A stretch of 64,000 nucleotides of DNA from JACVRW01 sp038323835. Its GTDB lineage: Bacteria; Actinomycetota; Thermoleophilia; Solirubrobacterales; Thermoleophilaceae. Location: contig JBBQHI010000006.1 in the NCBI GenBank assembly GCA_038323835.1, positions 1 through 64,000 on the forward strand, given 5' to 3'. Under the pieces are notes generated by a model. It had not been told where the DNA came from, searched no databases, and was given only the letters and a program-made list of their open reading frames with translations. This document shows positions 1 to 8,489 of this stretch, piece after piece; position 1 is the stretch's first letter, and each line of letters starts with the position of its first letter. The position numbers and the translations under genes were made by a program.

Positions 1-892
1 TCCGCCCCCGGATTCCCCGCCTCCTCCGCCGGCAGCCACGAACGGTCCGCCCCAGGGCCCGACGGGCGCTGCACCGTCCGCCCCGCGCAGCCCGGCCCCT
101 CCCGGCGGCTCGGCGGCACGGCCCGCCAAGCGCCGCTGGCCCGTGGTGGCCGGCGTGGTGGTGGCCGCGTGCGCCATCGCCGCGGCGGTTGTGGTCCTCA
201 CGGGCAGCTCGGACGACGGCGGCCCCACCAAGCCCGCCGGTGAGCGCGTGCCGGCGATCCTGAGCCCGGTGCCCACCAACAAGGTGGACGGCCTCGGAAA
301 GACCACGCTGACACTCGACGGCAACGTCGCGACGGTGACGCTCACCACGAACGGGCTGCTCAACAACGCGCCCCACGCGATGCACATCCACGCGGGCGAG
401 AAGGGCGCGTGCCCGACCGTGGAGGCCGCGCACGACCACAACGGGCACCTCGCGATCAGCACCCTCGACGGAGCATCGTTCTATGGGCATCCGCGCGTTG
501 CCCTGACCACGAGGGGTGACATCGGCGTGGCGAGCATCCTCGAGTTCCCGCGCTACCCCCAGGTCGGGAACATCAAGTACAAGCGCACCGTCAGGCTCCG
601 GCCGAATACCGCTCGCTTCATTCGCAAGAACCTCGCCGTGATCGTGGTGCACGGGATTGACTACAACGGCAACGGAACCTACGACAGCACGCTCGGGGGG
701 AGCGACCTCAACCCGGCCCTGTCCGGCGAGGCCACGGCGCCCGCGCTATGCGGCGAGCTGCTGGCCGGCCGTGCGGCCCAGCAGAGCGCCCAGAAGGGAC
801 CCGGCGGGCCGCAGGTCTACACCGCGTCGATGGGCCTCCCGCCCGGCACCAACAGCCTGATCTGCCACCTGCGCGGCATCGGCACGATCTAG
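1..892 (+). CDS. C-terminal part of a membrane protein with extracellular CHRD-like domain (start outside window)
   Basis: The frame is open to the left edge, so the gene begins upstream. What is visible is a Pro/Ala-rich linker (bases 2-125), one membrane helix just after a basic KRR segment (about bases 140-205), and an outer domain of about 220 residues. The outer domain carries HAMHIHAGEKG and VVHGIDYNGNGTYD, the histidine-rich signatures of CHRD/superoxide-dismutase-like beta domains. A Pro-rich linker plus one helix is how the membrane kinases downstream are built (965-2956 and 13754-15694), so the missing N-terminus is probably a Ser/Thr kinase and the CHRD domain its sensor; that part is inference. 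It is followed by a REP-like repeat and then a second kinase in the same direction. Confidence 0.75.
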   Translation, partial: PPPDSPPPPPAATNGPPQGPTGAAPSAPRSPAPPGGSAARPAKRRWPVVAGVVVAACAIAAAVVVLTGSSDDGGPTKPAGERVPAILSPVPTNKVDGLGKTTLTLDGNVATVTLTTNGLLNNAPHAMHIHAGEKGACPTVEAAHDHNGHLAISTLDGASFYGHPRVALTTRGDIGVASILEFPRYPQVGNIKYKRTVRLRPNTARFIRKNLAVIVVHGIDYNGNGTYDSTLGGSDLNPALSGEATAPALCGELLAGRAAQQSAQKGPGGPQVYTASMGLPPGTNSLICHLRGIGTI

Positions 893-900
893 AGGGCGCC

Positions 901-946
901 CGCGAGGAGCGCAGCCCGAGCGCCGGTCGGGCGAGCACCGCAGCGA
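901..946 (+). repeat. REP-like intergenic repeat, copy 1
   Basis: A 46-base element with core hairpin GCCCGA-(7)-TCGGGC flanked by AGGAGCGCA on the left and GAGCACCGCAGC on the right. It fills the gap between two same-direction genes and ends 18 bases before the next start codon. Related copies occur at 2965, 9605, 19901, 40679, 49057, 54266 and 58941. Confidence 0.85.
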
Positions 947-964
947 CCGATCTATATTGCCGCT

Positions 965-2956
965 ATGGCCGAGGTCGCGATCGGCTCGGTCTTTGCCGGC
1001 TATCGGATAGAGAGCCTGGCCGGGAAGGGCGGAATGGGCCGGGTCTACCGGGCCACGCAGCTGATGCTCAACCGGCCTGCCGCGCTGAAGCTGATCGTGC
1101 CGGAGCTTGCCGGCGACGCTGACTTCCGGGCCCGCTTCGAGCGCGAGTCCCGCCTCTCGGCGTCGATCGACCATCCCAACGTGATCCCGGTCTATGAGGC
1201 GGGGGAGTCCGACGGGCGGCTGTTCATCGCCATGCGCTGGGTGGAGGGCACCGACCTGCGCTCCCTCATCGCGAACGAGGAGAGACTGGAGCCGGCGCGG
1301 ATCGTGCCGATCGTGGAGCAGCTCGGCGAGGCGCTCGACGCCGCGCACGCCGGCGGGCTGGTGCACCGCGACGTGAAGCCCGCGAACGTGATGCTTACCG
1401 ACACCCGCGGCCGGGAGCACGCCTTTCTCACCGACTTCGGCCTGACCAAGCGAACGTCCTCGACGACCGCCCTCACCCAGGCCGGGCATTTTGTCGGCAC
1501 CCCGGACTACATGCCCCCGGAGCAGATCATGGGCGAGCCGGCCGACGCGCGGGCGGACGTGTACGCGCTCGGATGCCTGCTCTTTCATGCGCTCACCGGG
1601 CGGCCGCCCTACGACCGCGACAGCGAGGTGGCGAAGATGTACGCGCACCTCCATGACCCGCCGCCCAGCGCCGTGGAGACCGTTCCCGGCACGCCGGTGG
1701 CCCTCGATGCGGTGATCACCAGGGCGCTCGCGAAGGACGCCGGCCTCCGCTACCCGTCGGCGGGCGACCTGGGCCGCGCCGCACGCGCTGCCCTGACCGG
1801 TGCCGATCCGTCCCAGCCCGAGGGCAGCCTGGGAATCGGCCCGGCCGCGCCCACCGTTCCCGGTCGCGTGCCCGAGCCGCCCGCACGACCGCCTGGCCCG
1901 GCGGTAACCCCCCAGCCGGCCACGCCGGCGCCACCTCCCCCGCAGGTCCCCGCGGCCCCGCCGGATGCCGGCCCCCCGGGGCGGCGGCGCAGCCGCGCGC
2001 TGCCGGCGGCGCTCGCGGGAGTGCTTCTCCTCGCTGTCGCCGGAGGGATCCTTGCGGTGGCCGGAGTCTTCTCCGGGGACGATGGGAGCGAGCCCGCCCC
2101 GCCGAAAGCGGTGGCGACGATCGCGGCCGGCAGGGGCCCGGACGGCCTGGCCGTGAACGGCAACACAGTGTGGGTCGCCAATGCCGAGGGAGACGCGCTC
2201 ACGCGCCTCGATGCCAGGACCAACCGGGCAATGGGCGCGCCCGTGCCCATCGGACGCAACCCCGACAGCGTGGCGGTGGTGGACGGTTCGGTGTGGGTGA
2301 CCAACACCGACGACGGGACCGTGACCCGGCTGAATGCCGCCCCGAACCCGGGCACCGGCACCACCGTCCCGGTCGGAGCCGGACCCGAGGGCATCTCTGC
2401 CGGATCGCGGTACCTGTGGGTGGCCAACGGCAACGGGGACAGCGTGAGCCGCATCGACCGGGCGTCGGAGGCCGCGGTGGGCGAGCCGATCGCGGTGGGG
2501 ACCAAGCCGATCGGGATATTCGCGGGCCAGCGCTTCGTCTGGGTGACCGACAGCCTCAGCGGCACCGTGACCCGCATCGACCCCGCTTCGGGCGAGGTCC
2601 GCGGCCAGACCACCGGAGTGGGGAGAAACGTCCGCGGCGTGACCGAGGGCCTCGGCTACGTGTGGGTCTCGAGCGTCGGCGACGACACGGTGACCCGGCT
2701 CGACCCGAGGTCCGGGAGCATCGTGGGCCGGCCGATCACGGTCGGGGATCGCCCCAAGGACATGGCGGTGGCGGGCGGCTATCTGTGGGTGGTGAACGAG
2801 GGCGGCAACTCCGTGAGCCGCATCGACCCGAAGGCCGGCAGGACGGCCGGGCCGGCGATCCGGGTGGGGAAGGGACCGGTGAGCATCGCCGCCGGAGCCG
2901 GGTCCCTGTGGGTCACAAACAACGTGAGCGACACCGTCACACGCCTACGCCCCTGA
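965..2956 (+). CDS. Transmembrane Ser/Thr protein kinase with extracellular seven-bladed beta-propeller
   Basis: PknB-type receptor kinase of 663 residues. The kinase domain (about 10-275) has the glycine loop GKGGMG (20-25), Lys42 (ALK), Glu61, catalytic HRDVKPAN (Asp136), DFG (Asp157) and GTPDYMPPEQ, so all catalytic elements are present. A Pro-rich linker (about 285-340) leads to one membrane helix (about 345-368). The outer part is seven repeats of about 42 residues with a VWV(A/T)N...TRLD pattern, a YVTN/streptogramin-lyase-like propeller likely to bind a cell-wall or carbohydrate ligand. The ATG at 965 gives MAEVAIGSVFAGYRIE, the usual kinase N-terminus; no clear Shine-Dalgarno is seen. 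It faces the GH15 gene tail to tail across a repeat copy. Its ligand cannot be told from sequence. Confidence 0.93.
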   Translation: MAEVAIGSVFAGYRIESLAGKGGMGRVYRATQLMLNRPAALKLIVPELAGDADFRARFERESRLSASIDHPNVIPVYEAGESDGRLFIAMRWVEGTDLRSLIANEERLEPARIVPIVEQLGEALDAAHAGGLVHRDVKPANVMLTDTRGREHAFLTDFGLTKRTSSTTALTQAGHFVGTPDYMPPEQIMGEPADARADVYALGCLLFHALTGRPPYDRDSEVAKMYAHLHDPPPSAVETVPGTPVALDAVITRALAKDAGLRYPSAGDLGRAARAALTGADPSQPEGSLGIGPAAPTVPGRVPEPPARPPGPAVTPQPATPAPPPPQVPAAPPDAGPPGRRRSRALPAALAGVLLLAVAGGILAVAGVFSGDDGSEPAPPKAVATIAAGRGPDGLAVNGNTVWVANAEGDALTRLDARTNRAMGAPVPIGRNPDSVAVVDGSVWVTNTDDGTVTRLNAAPNPGTGTTVPVGAGPEGISAGSRYLWVANGNGDSVSRIDRASEAAVGEPIAVGTKPIGIFAGQRFVWVTDSLSGTVTRIDPASGEVRGQTTGVGRNVRGVTEGLGYVWVSSVGDDTVTRLDPRSGSIVGRPITVGDRPKDMAVAGGYLWVVNEGGNSVSRIDPKAGRTAGPAIRVGKGPVSIAAGAGSLWVTNNVSDTVTRLRP

Positions 2957-2964
2957 GCCACGGC

Positions 2965-3010
2965 CGCGAGGAGCGCAGTCCGAGCGTCGGTCGGGCGAGC
3001 ATCGCAGCGA
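2965..3010 (+). repeat. REP-like intergenic repeat, copy 2
   Basis: Same 46-base element with a few substitutions (GTCCGA...TCGGGC core). It lies between the stop codons of the convergent kinase and GH15 genes, the position of a bidirectional terminator. Confidence 0.85.
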
Positions 3011-3020
3011 CGTATTCGGC

Positions 3021-4865
3021 TTATCCGAGTTCCTGATCGAGGACGAAAGCAGCCCGGATCAGCGCCAGGTGCGTGAACGCCTGGGGGAAGTTCCCCAGTG
3101 CCTCGCCGGTGAGGCCGATCTCCTCCGCGTACAGGCCGAGGTGGTTCGCGTAGGTGAGCATCTTCTCGAAGGCGAGCCGGGCCTCGTCCACGCGGCCGGA
3201 TCGGGCCAGCGCCTCCACGTACCAGAAGGTGCATATGGAGAAGGTGCCCTCCTCGCCCTCGAGCCCGTCGGGTGAGGCCTCGACGTTATAGCGGTACACG
3301 AGGCTGTCGCTCACGAGCTCGCGTGACATGGCGTCGAGCGTCGAGAGCCAGCGCTTGTCGGTGGGCGCGACGAAGTTCATCAGTGGCATGAGAAGCACGG
3401 ACGCGTCGAGGGATTCGGTGTCGTAGTGCTGGACGAACGCCTGGCGCTCCTGGTGCCATCCCCGGGCCATGATCTGGTGGTAGATCTGGTCGCGCGACGC
3501 CTGCCACTTCGGTAGATCGGCCGGCAGCCCGCGCTCGACGGCCATCTTCACCGCGCGTTCCAGGCCCACCCAGGACATGAGCCGCGAGTAGGTGTAGTGC
3601 TTGCGTCCCCCGCGCTCCTCCCAGATGCCCTCATCGGCCTGATCCCAGTTCTCGCAGATCCATTCGATGACGCGGGAGAGGTTGACCCACGCCTCGTGGT
3701 CGATGGGCGACCCGTTGCGGCTGTAGTGGTACACGGAGTCGATCAGCTCGCCGTAGATGTCGAGCTGAAGCTGATCCGCGGCGCCGTTCCCGATCCGGAC
3801 GGGCGCCGACCCCTGGTAGCCCTCGAGGTGCCCCAGGACCTCCTCCTCGAGCTGCGAGCGACCGTCGATCCCATACATGATCTGGAGCGGGCCGTGTGCG
3901 TCGGGCCGGTCCTCGGTGAAGCGCTCCTGGAGCCACTCCCCGAACGCCGCGGCCTCCTCGGTGAAGCCCAGCCGCAGAAGCGCGTAGAGCGAGAACGCGG
4001 CGTCCCGGATCCAGGTGTAGCGGTAGTCCCAGTTGCGACCGCCGCCGAGCTGCTCGGGGAGGCTGGTGGTGGGGGCGGCCACGATCCCGCCCGTGGGCCG
4101 GAAGGTGAGGAGCTTGAGCGTGAGCGCCGAGCGGTGCACCATCTCGCGCCAGCGCCCCTGGTAGCGGGACTTGGCGAGCCACTGGCGCCAGTACTCGAGC
4201 GTCCGGTCGAGTGCCTCGCGCGTCTCGTTCTCCGAGTAGGGGCGCGGCACGTAGTCCTCCGGCACCCGCTCGAGCACGAAGGTCACGCTGTCTCCCGGGG
4301 ACAGGGTGATCTCGCAGCTCACGCCGTCGTCGGTGAGCGTCAGCGGCGTGGCCGTCTCCAGCGCCAGCGAGATCTCGGCCGAGCGAAAGACCACGCCGTT
4401 CTCGTGGAATACGATGTTGTGGGGATCGCGCCCGTAGTTGAAGCGGGGCTCCACCTCGACCCGGAAGGTCAGCTCTCCCCGGACTCCGAGCACGCGACGG
4501 ACGAGCCGGTGCCTGTAAACGCTGCCCGGCGCGTCATGGATGGGCATGAAGTCCTGCACCTCGCCCACGCCGCCGCGGGTCAGGAAGCGGGTCATGAGGA
4601 CGTTCGTGTCCGGGAAGTAGAGCTGCTTGGAGGTCCAGCCCTCGGTGGCCGGAGCGATTCGGTAGTAGCCCCCCAGCCTGCGGTCGAGGATCGCGGCGAA
4701 GACGCTCGGGGAGTCGAAGTGCGGGCAGCAGTACCAGTCGATCGTGCCGTCGGTACCCACGAGCGCCGCGGTGTGGAGATCTCCGATGATCCCGTGCTCG
4801 GCGATCGGGAGATAACCCGGGCGCGCCGCGCCCGGCGGGTCGTACGGCTCCTGCTCGACCTCCAT
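3021..4865 (-). CDS. Glycoside hydrolase family 15 (glucoamylase/trehalase-like)
   Basis: Cytosolic GH15 enzyme of 614 residues; the family hydrolyses alpha-glucosides such as maltodextrins or trehalose with inversion. N-terminal motifs GIIGDLHTAALVG and GTIDWYCCPHFDSPSVF mark the bacterial super-sandwich domain. The (alpha/alpha)6 barrel has RNWDYRYTWIRDAAFSLYAL and the acid region EGIWEERGGRKHYTYSRLMSW. There is no signal peptide. The ATG at 4865 is chosen because it overlaps the stop of the upstream cyclic-nucleotide-binding gene by one base (TGATG) and matches the family N-terminus; the frame stays open a further 100 codons, but that stretch reads as another frame of the upstream gene. 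The overlap implies translational coupling to a possible cNMP sensor. Substrate choice is not decidable here. Confidence 0.93.
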   Translation of the reverse strand: MEVEQEPYDPPGAARPGYLPIAEHGIIGDLHTAALVGTDGTIDWYCCPHFDSPSVFAAILDRRLGGYYRIAPATEGWTSKQLYFPDTNVLMTRFLTRGGVGEVQDFMPIHDAPGSVYRHRLVRRVLGVRGELTFRVEVEPRFNYGRDPHNIVFHENGVVFRSAEISLALETATPLTLTDDGVSCEITLSPGDSVTFVLERVPEDYVPRPYSENETREALDRTLEYWRQWLAKSRYQGRWREMVHRSALTLKLLTFRPTGGIVAAPTTSLPEQLGGGRNWDYRYTWIRDAAFSLYALLRLGFTEEAAAFGEWLQERFTEDRPDAHGPLQIMYGIDGRSQLEEEVLGHLEGYQGSAPVRIGNGAADQLQLDIYGELIDSVYHYSRNGSPIDHEAWVNLSRVIEWICENWDQADEGIWEERGGRKHYTYSRLMSWVGLERAVKMAVERGLPADLPKWQASRDQIYHQIMARGWHQERQAFVQHYDTESLDASVLLMPLMNFVAPTDKRWLSTLDAMSRELVSDSLVYRYNVEASPDGLEGEEGTFSICTFWYVEALARSGRVDEARLAFEKMLTYANHLGLYAEEIGLTGEALGNFPQAFTHLALIRAAFVLDQELG

Positions 4866-5290
4866 CAGATCCGGCTCTCCGACGCGGTTCTCAGGCGACG
4901 CGCCTCCGCCTTCAGGATCCCGAACATGACCTGCGGGTGGGAGATCAGGAAGTCCTGGACCTCGGAGCCGGGGACGACCAGGCAGCTCACGGGCGCCCGG
5001 GTGACAACCGAGGCGCTGGCCGGCTCCTCCAGGAGGATGGAGACCTCTCCGAAGAAGCTCCCCTTCGGCAGGATGCGACGGTCCTCGTCGTCGATCACCA
5101 CCGCAACCTCTCCCTCGACGATGAAATAGACCGCCGTCTGGGGATCGCCCTGGCGGATGATCCACTCGCCCGAGCCGAAGGACACCTCATCGCCGCTCTG
5201 GGCGATGGCCTGGAGCTCGGGCTCCGGCAGATCGGCAAAGAGCGCGAGTCGCCCGAGCTGCGTCGAGAACTCGGCGGGGGCGGGCGTCAC
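4865..5290 (-). CDS. Cyclic nucleotide-binding domain protein
   Basis: Small CAP/Crp-type ligand-binding domain of about 141 residues without a DNA-binding domain. It contains FGSGEWIIRQGDPQTAVYFIVEGEV, the phosphate-binding segment GSFFGEVSILLEEPASASVV (Gly-Glu plus a hydrophobic position where classical cAMP sites have Arg, so ligand binding is uncertain) and a C-terminal amphipathic helix. The GTG at 5290 is preferred because the domain starts there; the frame is open to 5509, but that upstream part is low-complexity and overlaps the divergent glycosyltransferase region. It is translationally coupled to the GH15 gene. It could link the class III cyclase at 11.1-13.7 kb to carbohydrate metabolism; that is inference. 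Confidence 0.8.
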   Translation of the reverse strand: MTPAPAEFSTQLGRLALFADLPEPELQAIAQSGDEVSFGSGEWIIRQGDPQTAVYFIVEGEVAVVIDDEDRRILPKGSFFGEVSILLEEPASASVVTRAPVSCLVVPGSEVQDFLISHPQVMFGILKAEARRLRTASESRI

Positions 5291-5343
5291 CCGCGAAGCG
5301 TATCCGCGGGGAGGCGCGGACGTAAGAGGGATCCGCTCGGCGG

Positions 5344-6963
5344 GTGGGAGGGGCCTTGAGCGCCCACCCCGGACCTCGTAGGGTGCCGACTTCGGCCGTC
5401 CTCCTCGCGCTGGTCTCTGTGCAAACGCAAAAGCCGCTGCAAGCCAACTCCTCGCGTTCTCTGTGGCAGCGCCTCCGTGGCGCTCGCGAGGCCGAGCTGT
5501 TCGGGCCACGCGGGCGGCTGCCGCAGCGGGGCGAGCCGGACACCTCCCTCCGGGTCGCGATGGCCGTCCTGGCCGCCATCACCGCCGCAGGGCTGGCGCT
5601 CCGCCTGATCATCCCGCGGGGTCTCTGGCTCGACGAGGCGATCAGCGTTCACCAGGCGAACCTCTCATTCCACGACCTGTTCGAGAACCTGCAGTACACC
5701 GACCGCCATCCGCCCCTTCACCACATGGTGCTGTGGCTCACGGTTCGCGCCTTCGGCGACGGTGAGCTGGCCATCCGGTTGCCCTCGCTGATCGCTGGGA
5801 CGCTCGTGATTCCCGCGATGTACCTGCTCGGGCGCGAGCTGTACGACCGCCGCACCGGCCTCATCGCGGCCTCGTTCGGAGCCGCGTCGCCGCTCCTGAT
5901 CTGGTACGCCCAGGAGGCGCGGATGTACGCCTTCGTGGCCCTGTTCGGGCTGCTCGCGCTCTGGATGCAGGTGCGCGTGATCCGCACGGGCGGCTGGGTG
6001 AACTGGGCCGGGTACATGCTCGCCACCTCGGCCCTCCTCTGGTCGCACTACTTCGGCCTGCTGCTGATCGGGGTGCAGCAGATCATCTTTGTGGCCGTGC
6101 TCATCCAGCGGCGGCGCGCGGGGGAGAGGGTGGGGCCGATGGCACTGGGCTTCGCCTATTCGCTCGCCGTGCTCGCCCTTCAGCTGGTGCCCCTGCTCGT
6201 GTTCGCCCACAAGCAGTTCGACTCAGCCGGCTCGGCGCTGGGATCGCCGAACGGCACCTACGACGACCTGTCCTTCTACGCCGTGGTGTCCAACATGGCG
6301 TGGGCGCTCTGGGGCTACCACCCCGACAGCACCACCGAGCTCCTGGCCGCGATGTGGCCGCTGCTCCTGCTCCTCTCGCTGCTGCTGCTCGGCCGCGGCG
6401 GCTCTCGCCAGACCCTGATCCTCGCCGCCGCCGCTGTGACCCCGATCGTTCTTCTGCTCGGCGTGGCGGTATACGACCGCGAGCTCTTCGAGGTGCGCTA
6501 CTTCCTGGTGGCCGTGCCGCTGCTGCTGCTGCTCGTGGCTCGGCTCGTGACAGGCTGGATCCGAACACCCCAGACCCGCTTACTCGTTGCCGGCGTCATC
6601 ATCCTCACCCTCCTCCTCGGCCTGGCCGACCAGCAGACCAATGACGACAACCCCCGCCTCTACGACTTCCGTGGCGCCATCCACCAGATTCAGGACACCG
6701 CAACCCCGAAGAGCCTCGTGATCTACGAGCCGCCCGACATGCGCTACGTGCTCGACTACTACGCCCCGGAGCTGCGGAAGCGGCCGCTGCGCCTCGGCGA
6801 GCCGAAGCCGCGCGAGGGAAGCCCCGTGTTCGTGCTCGCGTCCTTCCAGGACAACAAGCGGTTCTTCGACCGGACGAACAAGGTATTGGGCCAGCTCGAC
6901 TTCCACCGCCGGCTGGTGCAGCGCTTCGACAAGCCGCAGACCATGGTCCGGGAGTTCCGATGA
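5344..6963 (+). CDS. GT39-type membrane glycosyltransferase (mannosyltransferase-like)
   Basis: Multi-spanning dolichol/polyprenyl-phosphate sugar transferase of the PMT/ArnT superfamily. The first periplasmic loop has GLWLDEAISVHQANLS with the conserved Asp-Glu, then TDRHPPLHHMVLW and ISAPLLIWYAQEARMYAF-type signatures (here AASPLLIWYAQEARMY). At least nine hydrophobic helices follow, with a soluble C-terminal tail. The start is unresolved: GTG 5344 is the outermost, GTG 5419 and ATG 5560 are alternatives, and good codon bias begins near 5466. The stop overlaps the next ATG (ATGA), so it is co-translated with the cellulose-synthase-like gene. It probably supplies or modifies a surface polysaccharide. 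Confidence 0.85.
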   Translation: MGGALSAHPGPRRVPTSAVLLALVSVQTQKPLQANSSRSLWQRLRGAREAELFGPRGRLPQRGEPDTSLRVAMAVLAAITAAGLALRLIIPRGLWLDEAISVHQANLSFHDLFENLQYTDRHPPLHHMVLWLTVRAFGDGELAIRLPSLIAGTLVIPAMYLLGRELYDRRTGLIAASFGAASPLLIWYAQEARMYAFVALFGLLALWMQVRVIRTGGWVNWAGYMLATSALLWSHYFGLLLIGVQQIIFVAVLIQRRRAGERVGPMALGFAYSLAVLALQLVPLLVFAHKQFDSAGSALGSPNGTYDDLSFYAVVSNMAWALWGYHPDSTTELLAAMWPLLLLLSLLLLGRGGSRQTLILAAAAVTPIVLLLGVAVYDRELFEVRYFLVAVPLLLLLVARLVTGWIRTPQTRLLVAGVIILTLLLGLADQQTNDDNPRLYDFRGAIHQIQDTATPKSLVIYEPPDMRYVLDYYAPELRKRPLRLGEPKPREGSPVFVLASFQDNKRFFDRTNKVLGQLDFHRRLVQRFDKPQTMVREFR

Positions 6964-8489
6964 GCAGCCGCCCCTGGGACGTCCGCCTGCGGAAGGTCAC
7001 GTGGGAGCCGGTGCCGGCGGGGATCGGCGTCCGCAACCGGGTGCGGATCATGTCCGCGCTCGGCCTGCCCCTGGCCGTGTGGTACTTCGGCTGGCTGCTG
7101 AACCCGGATCGCATCGGCAACCCGATCCTCTACGGGATTCTGATCGTGGCCGAGCTGTTCAACCTCACACAGGCCCTCGGGTTCTGGTGGACCTGCGCGA
7201 ACGAGCGAGTGCGCAAGCCGAAGGCGCCGAGCGAGCGGCTGGCCGTGGACGTGTACGTGCCCGTCTACAAGGAGCCGGTGGACATCGTGGACCTCACGGT
7301 GGCCGCCGCGGCGGGCCTCCGGGGCGCGGAGGTCCGGGTCTGGGTCCTGGACGACGGCAACGACGACGACATGCGCGACCTGGCCGCGCGCCACGGCGTG
7401 GGCTACATCCGGCGCGACGAGCACACCGGAGCGAAGGCGGGCAACATCAACAACGCGCTGGCGCTGACCAACGCGCCCTTCATCGCCGTCTTCGACTCGG
7501 ACCACGTGGCTGACCCCACCTTCCTCGAGGCCACGCTCGGGCACATGGAGGACCCCGCGATCGCGTTCGTGCAGACGCCGCAGTACTACGCGAACACGGA
7601 GGGCAATCGCATCGCCGCGGCGTCGTGGGCCCAGCAGGCGCTGTTCTTCGGCGCCATCGCCCGCGGCAAGGACGGGCTCGACGCCGTGTTCTGCTGCGGG
7701 ACCAACGTGCTGTTCCGGCGCGAGGCCTTCGAGAGCGTGGGTGGCTTTCCCACGAACTCGCTCACCGAGGACTTCGAGCTCTCGATCCACCTTCACGAGA
7801 AGGGGTGGAAGTCCGCATACCTTCCGGACGTGCTCTCCCGCGGCCTCGGGCCCGAGGACATGGCCGCCTACGTGTCCCAGCAGCAGCGCTGGGCCCGCGG
7901 TTGCCTGTCGGGCCTCCCGCGCGCGTTCCGCGCCCGCCTCCCATGGCGCATCAAGGCGCAGTACCTCCTCTCGGCCTCGTACTTCCTCTCCGGGTGGACC
8001 GTGCTGATCTACATGAGCTTCCCGGTGGTGCGGCTCCTCTTCGGAGGCCAGCCTCTCGCCGGCATCAACGCCCCGGAGTTCCTGCTCCACTTCGCGCCCT
8101 ACTTCGCCGTGGCGCTCACCACCGCGGCCCTTGCCGGCGCAGGCGCGTACACCTTCGCGGCCTTCGCCCTGGCCGCCGCCAGCTTCTGGATCCATTGCCT
8201 GTCCACGGTGTTCACGGTGCTGCGCAAGAAGGGCTCGTTCGTGGTCACCCCGAAGAAGGGCGCCGCGGCTCGCCAGCCGGCGGCGGTGTGGCCAGCGCTC
8301 GCGGCCGTCGGCGTGCTGGTCGCGGCCAGCATCTACGGCCTGCTCCAGAACCAGGACGCGGCCACGATCAACAACGTCTCGTTCGCCGCATTCCACATCT
8401 CGGTCCTGATGACCGGATGCTGGCCGGCGCTCGCGAAGCCGAAGGTCCCCGCCTCGGACGCCCTTGAGACGGCGGAGGTGGTGGCCTGA
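6960..8489 (+). CDS. Cellulose synthase-like family 2 glycosyltransferase
   Basis: Processive membrane glycosyltransferase of 509 residues, similar to BcsA-type synthases. N-terminal helices precede the GT-A domain: DVYVPVYKEP, VWVLDDGNDDDMRDLA (first Asp), FDSDHVADPTFL (DxD), FCCGTNVLFRREAF, TEDFELSIHLHEKGWKS (catalytic Asp) and QQQRWARG (QxxRW). All D, D, D, QxxRW residues are present, so it should polymerise a beta-linked glucan or similar chain from a UDP-sugar and export it through the C-terminal helices. No PilZ domain is visible, unlike classical BcsA. Its ATG overlaps the previous stop, and its own stop overlaps a CTG start of the GH8 gene. Confidence 0.92.
   Translation: MSSRPWDVRLRKVTWEPVPAGIGVRNRVRIMSALGLPLAVWYFGWLLNPDRIGNPILYGILIVAELFNLTQALGFWWTCANERVRKPKAPSERLAVDVYVPVYKEPVDIVDLTVAAAAGLRGAEVRVWVLDDGNDDDMRDLAARHGVGYIRRDEHTGAKAGNINNALALTNAPFIAVFDSDHVADPTFLEATLGHMEDPAIAFVQTPQYYANTEGNRIAAASWAQQALFFGAIARGKDGLDAVFCCGTNVLFRREAFESVGGFPTNSLTEDFELSIHLHEKGWKSAYLPDVLSRGLGPEDMAAYVSQQQRWARGCLSGLPRAFRARLPWRIKAQYLLSASYFLSGWTVLIYMSFPVVRLLFGGQPLAGINAPEFLLHFAPYFAVALTTAALAGAGAYTFAAFALAAASFWIHCLSTVFTVLRKKGSFVVTPKKGAAARQPAAVWPALAAVGVLVAASIYGLLQNQDAATINNVSFAAFHISVLMTGCWPALAKPKVPASDALETAEVVA

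Noticed and set aside
3597..5129. Open frame of 510 codons on the plus strand
   Set aside because: Antisense to the clear GH15 gene; Val/Leu/Arg-rich with no domain. High GC leaves mirror frames open.
6759..8396. Open frame of 545 codons on the minus strand
   Set aside because: Mirror frame of the cellulose synthase-like gene; the plus strand has all GT2 motifs.
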